DNA from: JASSUD01 sp031963415
GTDB lineage: Bacteria; Pseudomonadota; Gammaproteobacteria; Burkholderiales; Burkholderiaceae
Length of the DNA stretch: 64,000 nt
Assembly (NCBI GenBank): GCA_031963415.1
Contig: JASSUI010000001.1
Coordinates: 1,116,001-1,180,000 of the forward strand
Reading direction: 5' to 3'
The position numbers and the translations under genes were made by a program. A model generated the notes under the pieces. That model was given only the letters and a program-made list of their open reading frames with translations, was not told the DNA's origin and searched no databases. Of this stretch, positions 28,471 to 36,844 are shown piece after piece. Position 1 is the first letter of the stretch. Every line of letters begins with the position of its first letter.

Positions 28471-28610
28471 GCCTCTTTCGTAACCGATAGCAGCGAATGG
28501 CTTCTGCTACCCATACTAAGTATGGCAAAAAGACTGTCGGCAATTATCTTGCTACTCTTGGATTTCCCGAAAGATTTACTGAAGTTTTATTCTTTTAAAA
28601 GGCATTATCA

Positions 28611-29642
28611 ATGGCTTTGCTTTCTTCTCTTCCGATTTTATTCGCCCGTTTACGCGGCGGTGCTTTAAGCGGTTTTTTTCAATCCCTTTGGTCGCGCTTG
28701 CGTAGTTCTGTCTTCTTTAAATTCTTCGGCGTCACCACATTAGCATTGGTGCTCGCGATCAGTTTAGGCGCGCACGATGCGCAGGCAAAACGAATGGGAG
28801 GCGGCCGTAGCATAGGACGCCAGTCACACTCATTTCAGCAGCCGCACAGAGCTACTACGCCACCTAACCAGAACCAGCACGCATCATCTCGCAATCAAAA
28901 CCCTGCGCAAACACCCCCTGCGCAGCCACAGCGTAATCGCTGGTTAGGCCCTCTAGCTGGCTTAGCTGCCGGCCTTGGCATTGCGGCATTAATGTCACAT
29001 TTAGGTTTGGGCGGAGCCCTAGGCGGCATGTTGTCAAACATACTAGTTGTCGTTTTAATTGCACTGGCTGCTTTCTGGATCATCCGTTTGATTAGTTCTC
29101 GCCGCAGCAATACAAATGTAAGGAATGAACCAGCCTTTAATCCTGCTTTTAGCACCAGCCAAACAGCCGAGCCTTTCGCACCAGCACCAGCGCCGGCTCC
29201 AGCTGGTACAACAGAACCGGCCCCATCAAATACAATAGACATGCCACCACGTCTACCGCAGCCACTAAGCGAGGCAGCAGATTTTGATAGTGAGGCTTTT
29301 CTGCGCGCGGCTAAAGTCCTTTTCATCCGTTTACAAACGGCTTGGGATGCGGGTGATTTAGACGATATCCGCAAATTCACAACGGCTGAGATGTTTGCAG
29401 AAGTCAAACTCGACCTCACTGAGCGCGGCACAACACCAAGTTACACCAGCGTCGATCAACTCAACGCCGAACTACTGAGTATTGAAAATCAAAGTACCGA
29501 GCCTTTAGCAAGCGTTCGCTTCTCGGGTTTGGTTCGAGAAACACAAGAACAGACAACAGCCGAGCCATTCACTGAAGTATGGAACTTTACAAAGGAAACG
29601 AATGGGGAGTGGAAGTTGGCAGGTATTCAGCAGTTGAATTAA
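28611..29642 (+). CDS. Tim44-like domain protein, membrane anchored
   Basis: 343 residues: an N-terminal hydrophobic segment (about 38-60, FFKFFGVTTLALVLAISLGAH) followed by a Ser/Gln/Pro-rich linker, a Gly/Ala-rich membrane segment (about 115-160), a second Pro/Ala linker and a C-terminal Tim44-like domain (about 220-343) with DSEAFLRAAKVLFIRLQTAWDAGDLDDIRKFTTAEMF. The domain is found in mitochondrial Tim44 and in bacterial inner-membrane proteins of unclear role. The position after ubiE is the Burkholderia order; ubiJ and ubiB, which I would expect next, do not follow. Confidence 0.88.
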   Translation: MALLSSLPILFARLRGGALSGFFQSLWSRLRSSVFFKFFGVTTLALVLAISLGAHDAQAKRMGGGRSIGRQSHSFQQPHRATTPPNQNQHASSRNQNPAQTPPAQPQRNRWLGPLAGLAAGLGIAALMSHLGLGGALGGMLSNILVVVLIALAAFWIIRLISSRRSNTNVRNEPAFNPAFSTSQTAEPFAPAPAPAPAGTTEPAPSNTIDMPPRLPQPLSEAADFDSEAFLRAAKVLFIRLQTAWDAGDLDDIRKFTTAEMFAEVKLDLTERGTTPSYTSVDQLNAELLSIENQSTEPLASVRFSGLVRETQEQTTAEPFTEVWNFTKETNGEWKLAGIQQLN

Positions 29643-29683
29643 CTTCAGCCTGTTAGGTTTCACGCCTTTCAGGCATAACATAT

Positions 29684-29718
29684 GCCGCAGCAGTATTCAA
29701 TTTAAGAGCTGCTGCGGC
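29684..29718. terminator. Strong hairpin between convergent genes
   Basis: GCCGCAGCAG (29684-29693) and CTGCTGCGGC (29709-29718) are a perfect 10-bp inverted repeat with a 15-nt loop, between the ends of the Tim44-like gene and the toxin gene. There is no clear T tract, so terminator function is only probable. Confidence 0.45.
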
Positions 29719-29786
29719 TATCCCACCCTAGAAAGCGACAACTCATTGTCGCCTTATTATTTGACAGCTGCAGCAATACCAAATGT

Positions 29787-30278
29787 TTATTGGTCACCAT
29801 ATTTTTTAGATTGCGGGTTATGTAAGTAAGCGCTTGTTTGGCTTGGCACATTTCCTAGATACTCTTCCCAAGGGTTAAATACTTTTGCTCCAGTACGCAC
29901 AAAATCAACTACATTCCGAGTGACTATCGTCATCGCGTGGGTAATCGCCGTTGCAGCAATAAGCGCATCCCGCTCTGAACATGGGTCTGGTACATGCAGC
30001 TTTGCGCACTGCTGAGCAACAACAGTATCAACTCCAAGAATCCGTCCGGAGAAAGCTGGCAACAGATGATTGTTTAGCCAACTACGAAGCACAGCACCTT
30101 GGGAAAGGTCTCGCCGCTCCATTAGCAAAATCCCCATCTCCAATTCTAAAATTGTAATAGCGGATAAAAATAAGTCTTCTGCGCGAACCGTACTAGCCCA
30201 CGCCTGAACGCTCTTGTTTAACTTGCCGGTGGGCATCTTGCGAAGCTCGGAAACGACATTTGTATCGACTATATACAT
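29787..30278 (-). CDS. PIN-domain toxin (VapC/FitB type)
   Basis: A 163-residue PIN ribonuclease. Acidic metal-binding residues are visible at Asp5 (IVDTNV), Glu45 (ITILELE), Asp104 (SERDALIAAT) and Asp125. The FitB-like end FVRTGAKVFNPWEE is followed by about 20 extra residues. Its ATG shares one base with the stop of the antitoxin gene (TGATG), implying translational coupling. VapC/FitB toxins cleave tRNA or other RNA unless bound by the antitoxin. All four acidic residues are intact, so it may be functional. Confidence 0.9.
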   Translation of the reverse strand: MYIVDTNVVSELRKMPTGKLNKSVQAWASTVRAEDLFLSAITILELEMGILLMERRDLSQGAVLRSWLNNHLLPAFSGRILGVDTVVAQQCAKLHVPDPCSERDALIAATAITHAMTIVTRNVVDFVRTGAKVFNPWEEYLGNVPSQTSAYLHNPQSKKYGDQ

Positions 30279-30532
30279 CAGGAGAAATCCGCTGGTCGAT
30301 ATAGATTACCTTTTAAAGGGACTGGCTCGAAGTCAATCTCCGCAGCACTAGGCATAGCTAACAATTCAAGGATATTTGTTTTCTCACCCGTAAGCTGTCT
30401 GTATTCCTCGATACTCAATAGTACGTACGCTGGACGACCTCGATCCGTGATAAACACTCGACCTTTCTTAGCAGCTTTCTTTGCTTCACTGAGCTTTTGA
30501 TTAAAATCTCGACTAGAAAATGTAGTAGTCAT
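30278..30532 (-). CDS. Phd/YefM-type antitoxin
   Basis: An 84-residue protein with the Phd/YefM N-terminal DNA-binding fold: FSSRDFNQKLSEAKKAAKKGRVFITDRGRPAYVLLSIEEYRQL. The C-terminal part, EIDFEPVPL, is the region expected to block the PIN active site. AAGGAG lies 6 nt before the preferred ATG; a start 6 codons upstream is also open. It is the first gene of the toxin-antitoxin operon and probably represses its own promoter. Confidence 0.9.
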   Translation of the reverse strand: MTTTFSSRDFNQKLSEAKKAAKKGRVFITDRGRPAYVLLSIEEYRQLTGEKTNILELLAMPSAAEIDFEPVPLKGNLYRPADFS

Positions 30533-30662
30533 GCCATACTCCTTAGCCAATTCAATATGTATGCACGTTACTACAAATAAAATAATTTACCAATAGCCTG
30601 ATAAAAGATTAGATTGAATAACACTAGAACTTGTAAATTGAATTAACTTTCGATTTCTAACT

Positions 30663-31265
30663 CTACTTCACCGCTTTAAGCATATAGTCAACCGCCGCTT
30701 TGACTTCTTCATCAGTCGCATTGGAACCTCCTTTAGGAGGCATGCCGCCTTTACCTTTTAGCGCAATTTGATAAATCTCACTTTTTGGACTTTTTAAACG
30801 AGGCGCCCAGTCTGCTTTATTGCCAAATTTTGGCGCGCCTGCTAAGCCGGTAGCATGGCAGGTTTGACAAATTTGCGTGTAGAGCACTTTACCCGGCTGC
30901 GCTGCGGCAGAGCCAGCACCACTACCTTGGCCTGCAGCAGCAGAAGCAGCAGACGGAATCGCTGCGATGGCAGCGGCAATCGCAGTTTCATTGGCACTCT
31001 CGGAGGAGGAGGTGGATTTATCTGTCACTTCACTAATGGCTGAGGCCGGCAGCTCCTGAATCGCTACCTGTGCGACGGGTGCTATGCGTTGCGTGACAGA
31101 TGAGGCTGACATTGCATCAGTTCCAGCACCTGGCAAACTGATGTTATGCACATAGCTAATGATTAAGCCAATCACAGTAATCGGAATTAGAAAACCAGCA
31201 ATCACTGCAATAATCAATCGCTTTGGACTTTTAAATAGCGTTTCTTGTTCAGCGTCTTGGCTCAT
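30663..31265 (-). CDS. Membrane-anchored cytochrome c (c5-like)
   Basis: 200 residues. One N-terminal membrane segment (about 16-38) is followed by a long Ala/Ser/Gly-rich linker and a class I cytochrome c domain at the C-terminus. Haem is bound by CQTCH at 133-137, and the axial Met is likely in GGMPPKGG near 174. It is a periplasmic electron carrier of the cytochrome c5 type, normally serving terminal oxidases. Confidence 0.93.
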   Translation of the reverse strand: MSQDAEQETLFKSPKRLIIAVIAGFLIPITVIGLIISYVHNISLPGAGTDAMSASSVTQRIAPVAQVAIQELPASAISEVTDKSTSSSESANETAIAAAIAAIPSAASAAAGQGSGAGSAAAQPGKVLYTQICQTCHATGLAGAPKFGNKADWAPRLKSPKSEIYQIALKGKGGMPPKGGSNATDEEVKAAVDYMLKAVK

Positions 31266-31390
31266 TTTTATTTGATTGCAATAATTAAAAGTACACTCAA
31301 TGCACAGCGCATGCCTGAAACCTCATCCAAGTCGAATAATGGACTTTAGGCGCCGAAATAGGTATGCTTCAGCCCTGCATTTAAGGTTAG

Positions 31391-31466
31391 GCGCCTGTAG
31401 CTCAGTGGATAGAGTGTTGGCCTCCGAAGCCAAAGGTCGCAGGTTCGACCCCTGCCAGGCGCGCCA
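31391..31466 (+). tRNA. tRNA-Arg, anticodon CCG
   Basis: A 76-nt cloverleaf. The acceptor stem GCGCCTG pairs with CAGGCGC, the D arm is GCTC...GAGT, the anticodon stem TTGGC/GCCAA encloses CTCCGAA giving anticodon CCG (reads CGG), and the T arm contains GGTTCGACC. The 3' CCA is encoded after discriminator G. It is convergent with speG, whose stop lies 13 nt beyond. Confidence 0.95.
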
Positions 31467-31478
31467 CTCCCGTTAAAT

Positions 31479-32042
31479 TCATTTTAAATTACAGCTTTTT
31501 TCGCTGTTATCCTGATCCATAGCCAGATACTTAGGCTGAAACAAATACATTCTGATTGCATCTCGATATGCGCCGTTGATAAAGAATTCCTGTAGCAAAT
31601 CGCCTTCAAACGTGAAGCCGCATTTTTTGTAAATATGAATTGCTTTGTGATTTTCTTTATCAACAATTAAGTAAAGCTTATATAAATTGAGTACGCGAAA
31701 CGCATAATTAACTGCCAAATGCGTCGCTTTTTCAGCGTAACCGCGTCCTTGATGGGCCGGTTCGATAATGATTTGAAATTCAGCGCGTCGGTGAATGTAA
31801 TCAATTTCAACCAATTCAACTAGACCAACCATATCACCCGCACGGCTTTCGATGATAAAGCGGCGCTCGCTTTGATCTTGAATGTGTTTATCGTACAGCT
31901 GAACCAGTTCGACATAAGCCTCATAAGGCTCTTCAAACCAGTAAGGCATGATGCCTTGATTATTGTTCAACGTATGCACGAAATGCAGATCATTTCTTTC
32001 TAATGCCCGCAATCGAATCTCAGTAAAAGAGTGCATGCTCAT
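31479..32042 (-). CDS. speG: Spermidine N1-acetyltransferase
   Basis: A GNAT acetyltransferase of 187 residues closely resembling E. coli SpeG throughout: NNQGIMPYWFEEPYEAYVEL, LYDKHIQDQSERRF, VELVEIDYIHRRAEFQI, the acetyl-CoA loop HQGRGYA, and LYKLYLIVDKENHKAIHIY. SpeG acetylates spermidine and lowers polyamine toxicity. It is monocistronic. The 214 nt before it contain a partial family D repeat. Confidence 0.93.
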   Translation of the reverse strand: MSMHSFTEIRLRALERNDLHFVHTLNNNQGIMPYWFEEPYEAYVELVQLYDKHIQDQSERRFIIESRAGDMVGLVELVEIDYIHRRAEFQIIIEPAHQGRGYAEKATHLAVNYAFRVLNLYKLYLIVDKENHKAIHIYKKCGFTFEGDLLQEFFINGAYRDAIRMYLFQPKYLAMDQDNSEKSCNLK

Positions 32043-32104
32043 ACCATATCTATAGAAATTTATTTATTACTGTGGCGCGTGCCACCTACTCAGCGCTTTG
32101 CTAG

Positions 32105-32160
32105 GGATGCGCTGAATAAATCAGGAGTAAGGAACGCCAACGCAGGCAATACTTCAGATG
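32105..32160. repeat. Partial family D repeat
   Basis: It contains GATGCGCTGAATAAATCAGGAG and CGCAGGCAATACTTC. The right arm is missing. Confidence 0.5.
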
Positions 32161-32256
32161 GGTCAGATTATGAGTGAGGGATTAAGAAACTGTCCACTTA
32201 TTCATCCAAGGGCTAAACCATAACGGTGTAATATGTGAGGGTTTTTGCGCTTCACT

Positions 32257-32433
32257 CTAAGAACCTGTCCACAAATCGCCTAAAAGACTGTGATACGCGC
32301 TTTTGTTACGCCTTGGGCGGTGCTCGCAATCCTCATGTACACCAACGTACACTCCGGTGGTTGCTGCAAGGTTAACTAACTAAGGGCCTCCCCCGGCTGA
32401 CAGCCTTTTAGACAATTTGTGGACAGGCTCTAA
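32257..32433. repeat. Family A inverted-repeat element just before birA
   Basis: AAGAACCTGTCCACAAATCGCC and ACAATTTGTGGACAGGCTCT are the ends. The inner part has AATCCTCATGTACACCAACG, as at 38573-38722. The element ends one base before an ATG in the birA frame. Confidence 0.85.
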
Positions 32434-32496
32434 ATGACCTTATGTCAGCAGATAAGTGAACGGATTTTAAACTGTAACTCTTACTCAACGCCTCGC

Positions 32497-33414
32497 ATGG
32501 TGGTTTCTTCTTCATTTCCTACCGAACACACTCAGCACCGCCTCGACCCTGTACAGCTTTCTCATCAGCTTAGTCAAGACGCGCGCCAATTTACGCTGGA
32601 AATTGTTAACGAGACCGGCTCTACCAATACGGATCTAATTACGCGCTGGCGTACCCAGCAAAAAGAATTTAGCCATCCTCTAGTGCGTCTAACTTATTCG
32701 CAAACACAAGGGCGCGGCAGGCTTGGGCGTACTTGGCTTGGGTCAAATGGCGGCGCGCTGCTTTTTTCTGTTGCTTATTTAATTCCTCGCCCAATTCATG
32801 CTTTAGCCGGTTTGAGCCTTGCCACTGGCGTAACGCTGTTGGCTGGGCTGCATACACTGCCATTGGCTGAGCCACAGCGACTCGCGTTGAAATGGCCGAA
32901 TGATGTCTTGCTTGATGGCGCTAAACTCGCCGGCATCTTAATCGAAACCGCCTGGCATACGCCTACCGCTAGCGCTGCGGTAATCGGTATTGGCCTTAAC
33001 CTTTGCGGTGAAGATGCGCTTTCTCTCCGTTTGGATGAGTTAAGTTCGTCCTCATCTCATACAAACCAGCCAGCTGCGCTCACGCGCTTATTGCCAGCTG
33101 TCTCGATAACAGATGCTTTTGCCGCGTTGCTCAACGCACTTGCGCCGATGCTGAAAAACTTTAGCGCAGAGGGCTTTGCCCTTTTCCAAAAAGCTTGGAG
33201 TGCGCATCACGCCTTTACGGGCCAGCCTGTCACTCTGCTACAGAAAGACGGCTTAATGAGCACGCATGGTATTGCGCTTGGCGTAGATTCATTAGGTCGT
33301 TTGCTGCTAGAAAACGAGAATGGGATTCAATCTATTGCCAGCGGAGACCTCTCGCTACGTCTCAATCCAACCATAAGTTCTGCGCCCAAGCCATATTCAA
33401 AGGTAAGCGAATGA
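32497..33414 (+). CDS. birA: Biotin-[acetyl-CoA-carboxylase] ligase
   Basis: It activates biotin with ATP and attaches it to AccB Lys119 (6 kb region). Motifs: ETGSTNTDL, the biotin loop QGRGRLGRTW, and KWPNDVLLDGAKLAGILIE. There is no N-terminal helix-turn-helix, so this is a ligase without repressor function. The frame is open from an ATG at 32434 that abuts a family A element. I prefer the ATG at 32497 because the extra 21 residues look unlike the family, though no strong ribosome site marks either. Its last four bases overlap coaX. Confidence 0.9.
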   Translation: MVVSSSFPTEHTQHRLDPVQLSHQLSQDARQFTLEIVNETGSTNTDLITRWRTQQKEFSHPLVRLTYSQTQGRGRLGRTWLGSNGGALLFSVAYLIPRPIHALAGLSLATGVTLLAGLHTLPLAEPQRLALKWPNDVLLDGAKLAGILIETAWHTPTASAAVIGIGLNLCGEDALSLRLDELSSSSSHTNQPAALTRLLPAVSITDAFAALLNALAPMLKNFSAEGFALFQKAWSAHHAFTGQPVTLLQKDGLMSTHGIALGVDSLGRLLLENENGIQSIASGDLSLRLNPTISSAPKPYSKVSE

Positions 33415-34253
33415 AACTTAAAAGCCCATCGGCCGCTGGCGCTGATTCTACTTTTTTGCTTATCGACGCAGGTAATAGCTGTGTTAAATGGGCCGTAGTT
33501 GACGCGAGTGGTGCGCGTATCGCATTTGGTAGCTTTGCGCATGCTCACTCTCAACCTCACACTTCGCTACCCGCTTTACCCCTCGCTCCGCATTGGTCAG
33601 CATTACGTCACCCTCATAGCGTTTGGATTTCAAATGTAGCTGGCGCTGCTGTTGCACAACGTCTAGATATCTTGATTAGCGAGCATTGGCCGCACGCTCC
33701 GCGGCATTTCATTAGTGCGCAACTAAACCAATGCGGTGTTACTAATCTTTATCATCAACCCAACCAACTCGGCAGCGATCGCTGGGCTGGTTTAATTGGT
33801 GCACATGCTGCGTATCCTAACGAACCGCTACTAATTGCCACGCTCGGCACCGCCACCACGTTAGAAAGCTTAGATGCAAACGGCACTTTCACAGGTGGAT
33901 TAATCGCTGCTAGCGCCACTTTAATGATGCAAGCGCTTGGGCAATATACAGCACAGCTACCTACTCTCAGCCCCGTCACCGCTACCTCACCGCATAGAAG
34001 CAACCATTCAACGCGCTTTGCGCGAGAAACCAAAGCTGCCGTTAGCGAAGGCTGTTTGATCGCACAAGTAGCGCTTATTGAGCGCGCTTGGCGCGATCTA
34101 GCACAACAACTTAACGCCATACCACGTTGTGTCTTAAGCGGCGGTAACGCTTCTGACATAGCCCAACGTTTGACCATTCCTTATACCCATCACGAACACC
34201 TCGTACTCTCTGGCCTAGCTTTAATCGCTCGAGACGCGACTTACGGCGTTTAG
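33411..34253 (+). CDS. coaX: Type III pantothenate kinase
   Basis: It phosphorylates pantothenate, the first step of CoA synthesis. Motifs of the CoaX type: LLIDAGNSCVKWAVVD near the N-terminus, NQLGSDRWAGLIGAH, and ATLGTATTLESLDANGTFTGGLI. About 280 residues. The start is fixed by the ATGA overlap with the birA stop, and homologues begin at this point. The birA-coaX pairing is the usual betaproteobacterial arrangement and links biotin attachment with CoA supply. Confidence 0.96.
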   Translation: MKLKSPSAAGADSTFLLIDAGNSCVKWAVVDASGARIAFGSFAHAHSQPHTSLPALPLAPHWSALRHPHSVWISNVAGAAVAQRLDILISEHWPHAPRHFISAQLNQCGVTNLYHQPNQLGSDRWAGLIGAHAAYPNEPLLIATLGTATTLESLDANGTFTGGLIAASATLMMQALGQYTAQLPTLSPVTATSPHRSNHSTRFARETKAAVSEGCLIAQVALIERAWRDLAQQLNAIPRCVLSGGNASDIAQRLTIPYTHHEHLVLSGLALIARDATYGV

Positions 34254-34305
34254 TCACAGCGTTTCAAACGGGCAAACACCACGCAATTTTTTTGTCGTGG
34301 ATAAC

Positions 34306-34329
34306 TTCGCTTAGTTATGCATCATTTCG
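34306..34329 (+). promoter_or_regulatory. hrpII/PIP-type box (TTCG-N16-TTCG), perfect
   Basis: TTCG at 34306-34309, a 16-nt spacer, and TTCG at 34326-34329, located 124 nt before the preferred start of the unknown gene that follows. No exact YANNNT -10 is found at the 30-32 nt spacing. Confidence 0.6.
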
Positions 34330-34453
34330 GGTTTTCAGGGAAATCTAATTCGCTTAGGACAAAACTGTAAAAAGCTTTGTTTAAAAAGTACTGCTAAGGC
34401 AGTGTGCATTAGCTGGCTAAATGGAACAACTTAGGCCCTTACAGGAGGAAGCC

Positions 34454-35740
34454 GTGAGTTTAGTTCAGAAGATTCAAAATACCCTTCAAAAAAGCAAGAT
34501 TGCAAACGCTGCAAAGCAACCGTCAACACCCCAAGTCTTTCCACCAGAATCGGAAACTATTTCTTGCTTAAGGGCTTTGAGAAATAAAAACACTTCATCG
34601 CAAACATCTCTATCTAATAGACCAGCTTCAATAAGAAAAATATCTGTACATCAAAATAGTGACAAGCTCGAAAAAGTAATTATTAATTCAGAAACCTCGT
34701 TAATAGAAGTTGTAGAGTTTTTGACAAATCCTCCATCAAGAGAATATGTGTTGATTGGAGAAGAATTAACTGACGGCATTCACCTTCAATGGGAAAAAGA
34801 TAAATCTTTTAGGTTAGGGAAGACTTTTACTGGGGAGGAAAAAAGACAAGGAATGGATATAGCATTCGAAGCATTAGAAAAACTTTGGAAAAATCAATTG
34901 GGAGATATACAAGCAATATATGATTATTGGGACAATTTAACTTTAGATCAAGTCCTAGATGAATTTTTAGCGCATAAAGGCAGGGACTTTACAAAAGCAA
35001 TGAAAACATCTCAAATCAACAGGGAAGAAGCAACAAAATATACGAAAAAATTTCAGAAGAAGCAAAATAAAGCTATAAATATATTAAAGTTTGAATCCAA
35101 TTTCAGAAAAACCAATCCAAAATTTGTTAGCAAAATAGTAAGAAAGCTAGGAATAATTGTTCAATCCGCCGAAGGGAAATGTGAAAACATAGTGCTTTCT
35201 GCAAAAGAATTACCAAAAAAATATGATAGTGTTTTACCTTTTATAGAAAATTCTCCAAAAAGTGATGCATTAGATGGTAAAAACTCAAAAATTTATGTAT
35301 TGAATGGTAGAAAATTAGGTAAATTTCATAATCATCTTAAATGGAAGCATTATAAAGAACATGTGTCAGAAAGAGATAAGGAAAAACAGGATGAAAGAAT
35401 GGAGATAGCAAAAGAGGCGACATTCACCTTAATTAAAAATAGCTCCAAATATAAATTAAAGGATCGCTATTTCCCCCTCACTAAGGAAAATATAAAAAAT
35501 CATATAGTTGAAGAGTTTCAAGAAAGATATGAACGAATTATATCTCCCCGTAATGAAAATCATACTTTTGAAAGTCAAGTATCTCAAATTTCAGAATTTC
35601 AAAAATTGGAGGAGGCAATAAAGGCAATCACTATAGATTCATCCAGGTTATTCGAAAATACGGATAAACCATATTGGATGGATGACCAAAATTGGGTCAG
35701 CCTAACACAAAGGCCTATTTCCAAGAAAAATAACTATTAA
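34454..35740 (+). CDS. Unknown AT-rich protein with an internal duplication, effector candidate
   Basis: I do not recognise this protein. GTG at 34454 is preferred since a perfect AGGAGG lies 5 nt upstream; an ATG 11 codons earlier lacks a site. It has 428 residues, is soluble and Lys/Glu-rich, with a polar N-terminal 70 residues. Two segments look duplicated: YVLIGEELTDGIHLQW and YVLNGRKLGKFHNHLKW (about residues 98-113 and 281-297 from the GTG), each followed by a charged helix with E-K-x-R-x-x-M-x-I-A. Composition is far more AT-rich than coaX before it. A perfect hrpII-like box lies upstream, so secretion by a type III system is a reasonable guess. Confidence 0.6.
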   Translation: MSLVQKIQNTLQKSKIANAAKQPSTPQVFPPESETISCLRALRNKNTSSQTSLSNRPASIRKISVHQNSDKLEKVIINSETSLIEVVEFLTNPPSREYVLIGEELTDGIHLQWEKDKSFRLGKTFTGEEKRQGMDIAFEALEKLWKNQLGDIQAIYDYWDNLTLDQVLDEFLAHKGRDFTKAMKTSQINREEATKYTKKFQKKQNKAINILKFESNFRKTNPKFVSKIVRKLGIIVQSAEGKCENIVLSAKELPKKYDSVLPFIENSPKSDALDGKNSKIYVLNGRKLGKFHNHLKWKHYKEHVSERDKEKQDERMEIAKEATFTLIKNSSKYKLKDRYFPLTKENIKNHIVEEFQERYERIISPRNENHTFESQVSQISEFQKLEEAIKAITIDSSRLFENTDKPYWMDDQNWVSLTQRPISKKNNY

Positions 35741-35993
35741 GCCAAAAATAATCTTTATTTTTTAACAGTATATTTATAAACATCAACAAAAGTAATCAGC
35801 ATACATTTCAAACAACACTAAGAAAAATCATGGTGCACAATTAAGATAACCTAAAGCATTATAAGCAAAAATCTTTATATTAATTTTTACGCCAATTTTT
35901 CCAAAAATTACTAAAATCACAATATTGGTTATTCAATTTCCATTCTTATTTTCGCAAGTGAAAACAATAAATATTGCGCTCCCACCTACTCCT

Positions 35994-36017
35994 TTCGTGC
36001 ACTCGTACGCTACTTCG
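35994..36017 (+). promoter_or_regulatory. hrpII/PIP-type box (TTCG-N16-TTCG), perfect
   Basis: TTCG at 35994-35997 and TTCG at 36014-36017 with a 16-nt GC-rich spacer, inside an otherwise AT-rich 357-nt gap (35741-36097) that holds no gene I can see. It is 134 nt before the preferred start of the PPKY protein. Confidence 0.65.
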
Positions 36018-36151
36018 TGATTTTTAAAGTATTTAATTTGGTATATGTAAAACTAATAAAAGTTTAAATTAAAAGTAAGGTTGCTCGACCTAAAGCAATG
36101 CCATGCTTTAGCTGGGTGAAATTTATTAAGCTTATTAAAAGGAATAATGCG

Positions 36152-36805
36152 ATGCTGACGCTCCCTTCTATTCCAATCATTTCGTGGTTTACGGCGACAA
36201 GACCCACTGCTACGGACCACGCTCGAGGTTTATCCACCCCTTCAAATAGGTACCAAACTCCTCTACATTTAAAGAGCCGGGAAGATGATGATTCGGCTAT
36301 GGCATACGCAGAAATTATCGATATGTATAGTAGCCCTGAGGGCGATGAAGAAAACTTTTCGCGGAATGTACCCTTTAAAGAAGTAACTAAGTTAAATTTA
36401 TTAGCAAACCCCTTCTGCCCACGCAACCAAATCTCAAAATTTCCTCCACCGGAATCTCCTCCGCCGATACCTCCTCGAATATCCCCGCTGCTGTCCCCTT
36501 CCATAAACCGTTCAAACTTGGCTAAGACAGATGTCACTTCGTCGATCGACCGCCCAAGAAGAGCAATGGAAGTGCTTAGGTTTTTCGACAATAACCCCAA
36601 CCTGGTTACTGAAGAGGTTAAATCTACCCAGCCACCTAAGTATTCAGACGAAGGAAGCTCCAGGTATATACCTACAGACCCAGAACAGCGGAAGGCATGG
36701 TATAGCCTTCATGGAGAACCTGACCAACAAACGAAGATGAGTTTTGAAGATTTTATAAGCACTAATCTTACTGCCGTAAGCTTATGTTCATATGCTAATC
36801 AATAA
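36152..36805 (+). CDS. Proline-rich protein with PPKY motif, effector candidate
   Basis: A 217-residue protein with no domain I recognise. The ATG at 36152 is preferred since AAAAGGA lies 8 nt upstream; the frame is open from an ATG 18 codons earlier (36098). It has a short hydrophobic N-terminus, a proline-rich stretch FPPPESPPPIPPR (possible SH3-type ligand), then STQPPKYSDEG (PPxY, codons 36632-36643), and a charged C-terminal part. The combination of PxxP and PPxY segments is rare in bacterial proteins and common in eukaryotic adaptor ligands. It is preceded by a perfect hrpII-like box and follows another effector candidate. Confidence 0.6.
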   Translation: MLTLPSIPIISWFTATRPTATDHARGLSTPSNRYQTPLHLKSREDDDSAMAYAEIIDMYSSPEGDEENFSRNVPFKEVTKLNLLANPFCPRNQISKFPPPESPPPIPPRISPLLSPSINRSNLAKTDVTSSIDRPRRAMEVLRFFDNNPNLVTEEVKSTQPPKYSDEGSSRYIPTDPEQRKAWYSLHGEPDQQTKMSFEDFISTNLTAVSLCSYANQ

Positions 36806-36844
36806 GCGGTATTTATTGCTCGGCAGGAAAAAGATAGCGAAGGA

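Noticed and set aside
28895..29431. 178-codon minus-strand ORF opposite the Tim44-like gene
   Set aside because: Low-complexity antisense of a Pro/Ala-rich coding region; the plus-strand product has a clear domain.
36064..36600. 178-codon Gly/Ser-rich ORF on the minus strand opposite the PPKY gene
   Set aside because: It is the antisense shadow of the proline-rich gene (Pro codons read as Gly in reverse), lacks a binding site, and the plus strand has the hrpII box and SD.
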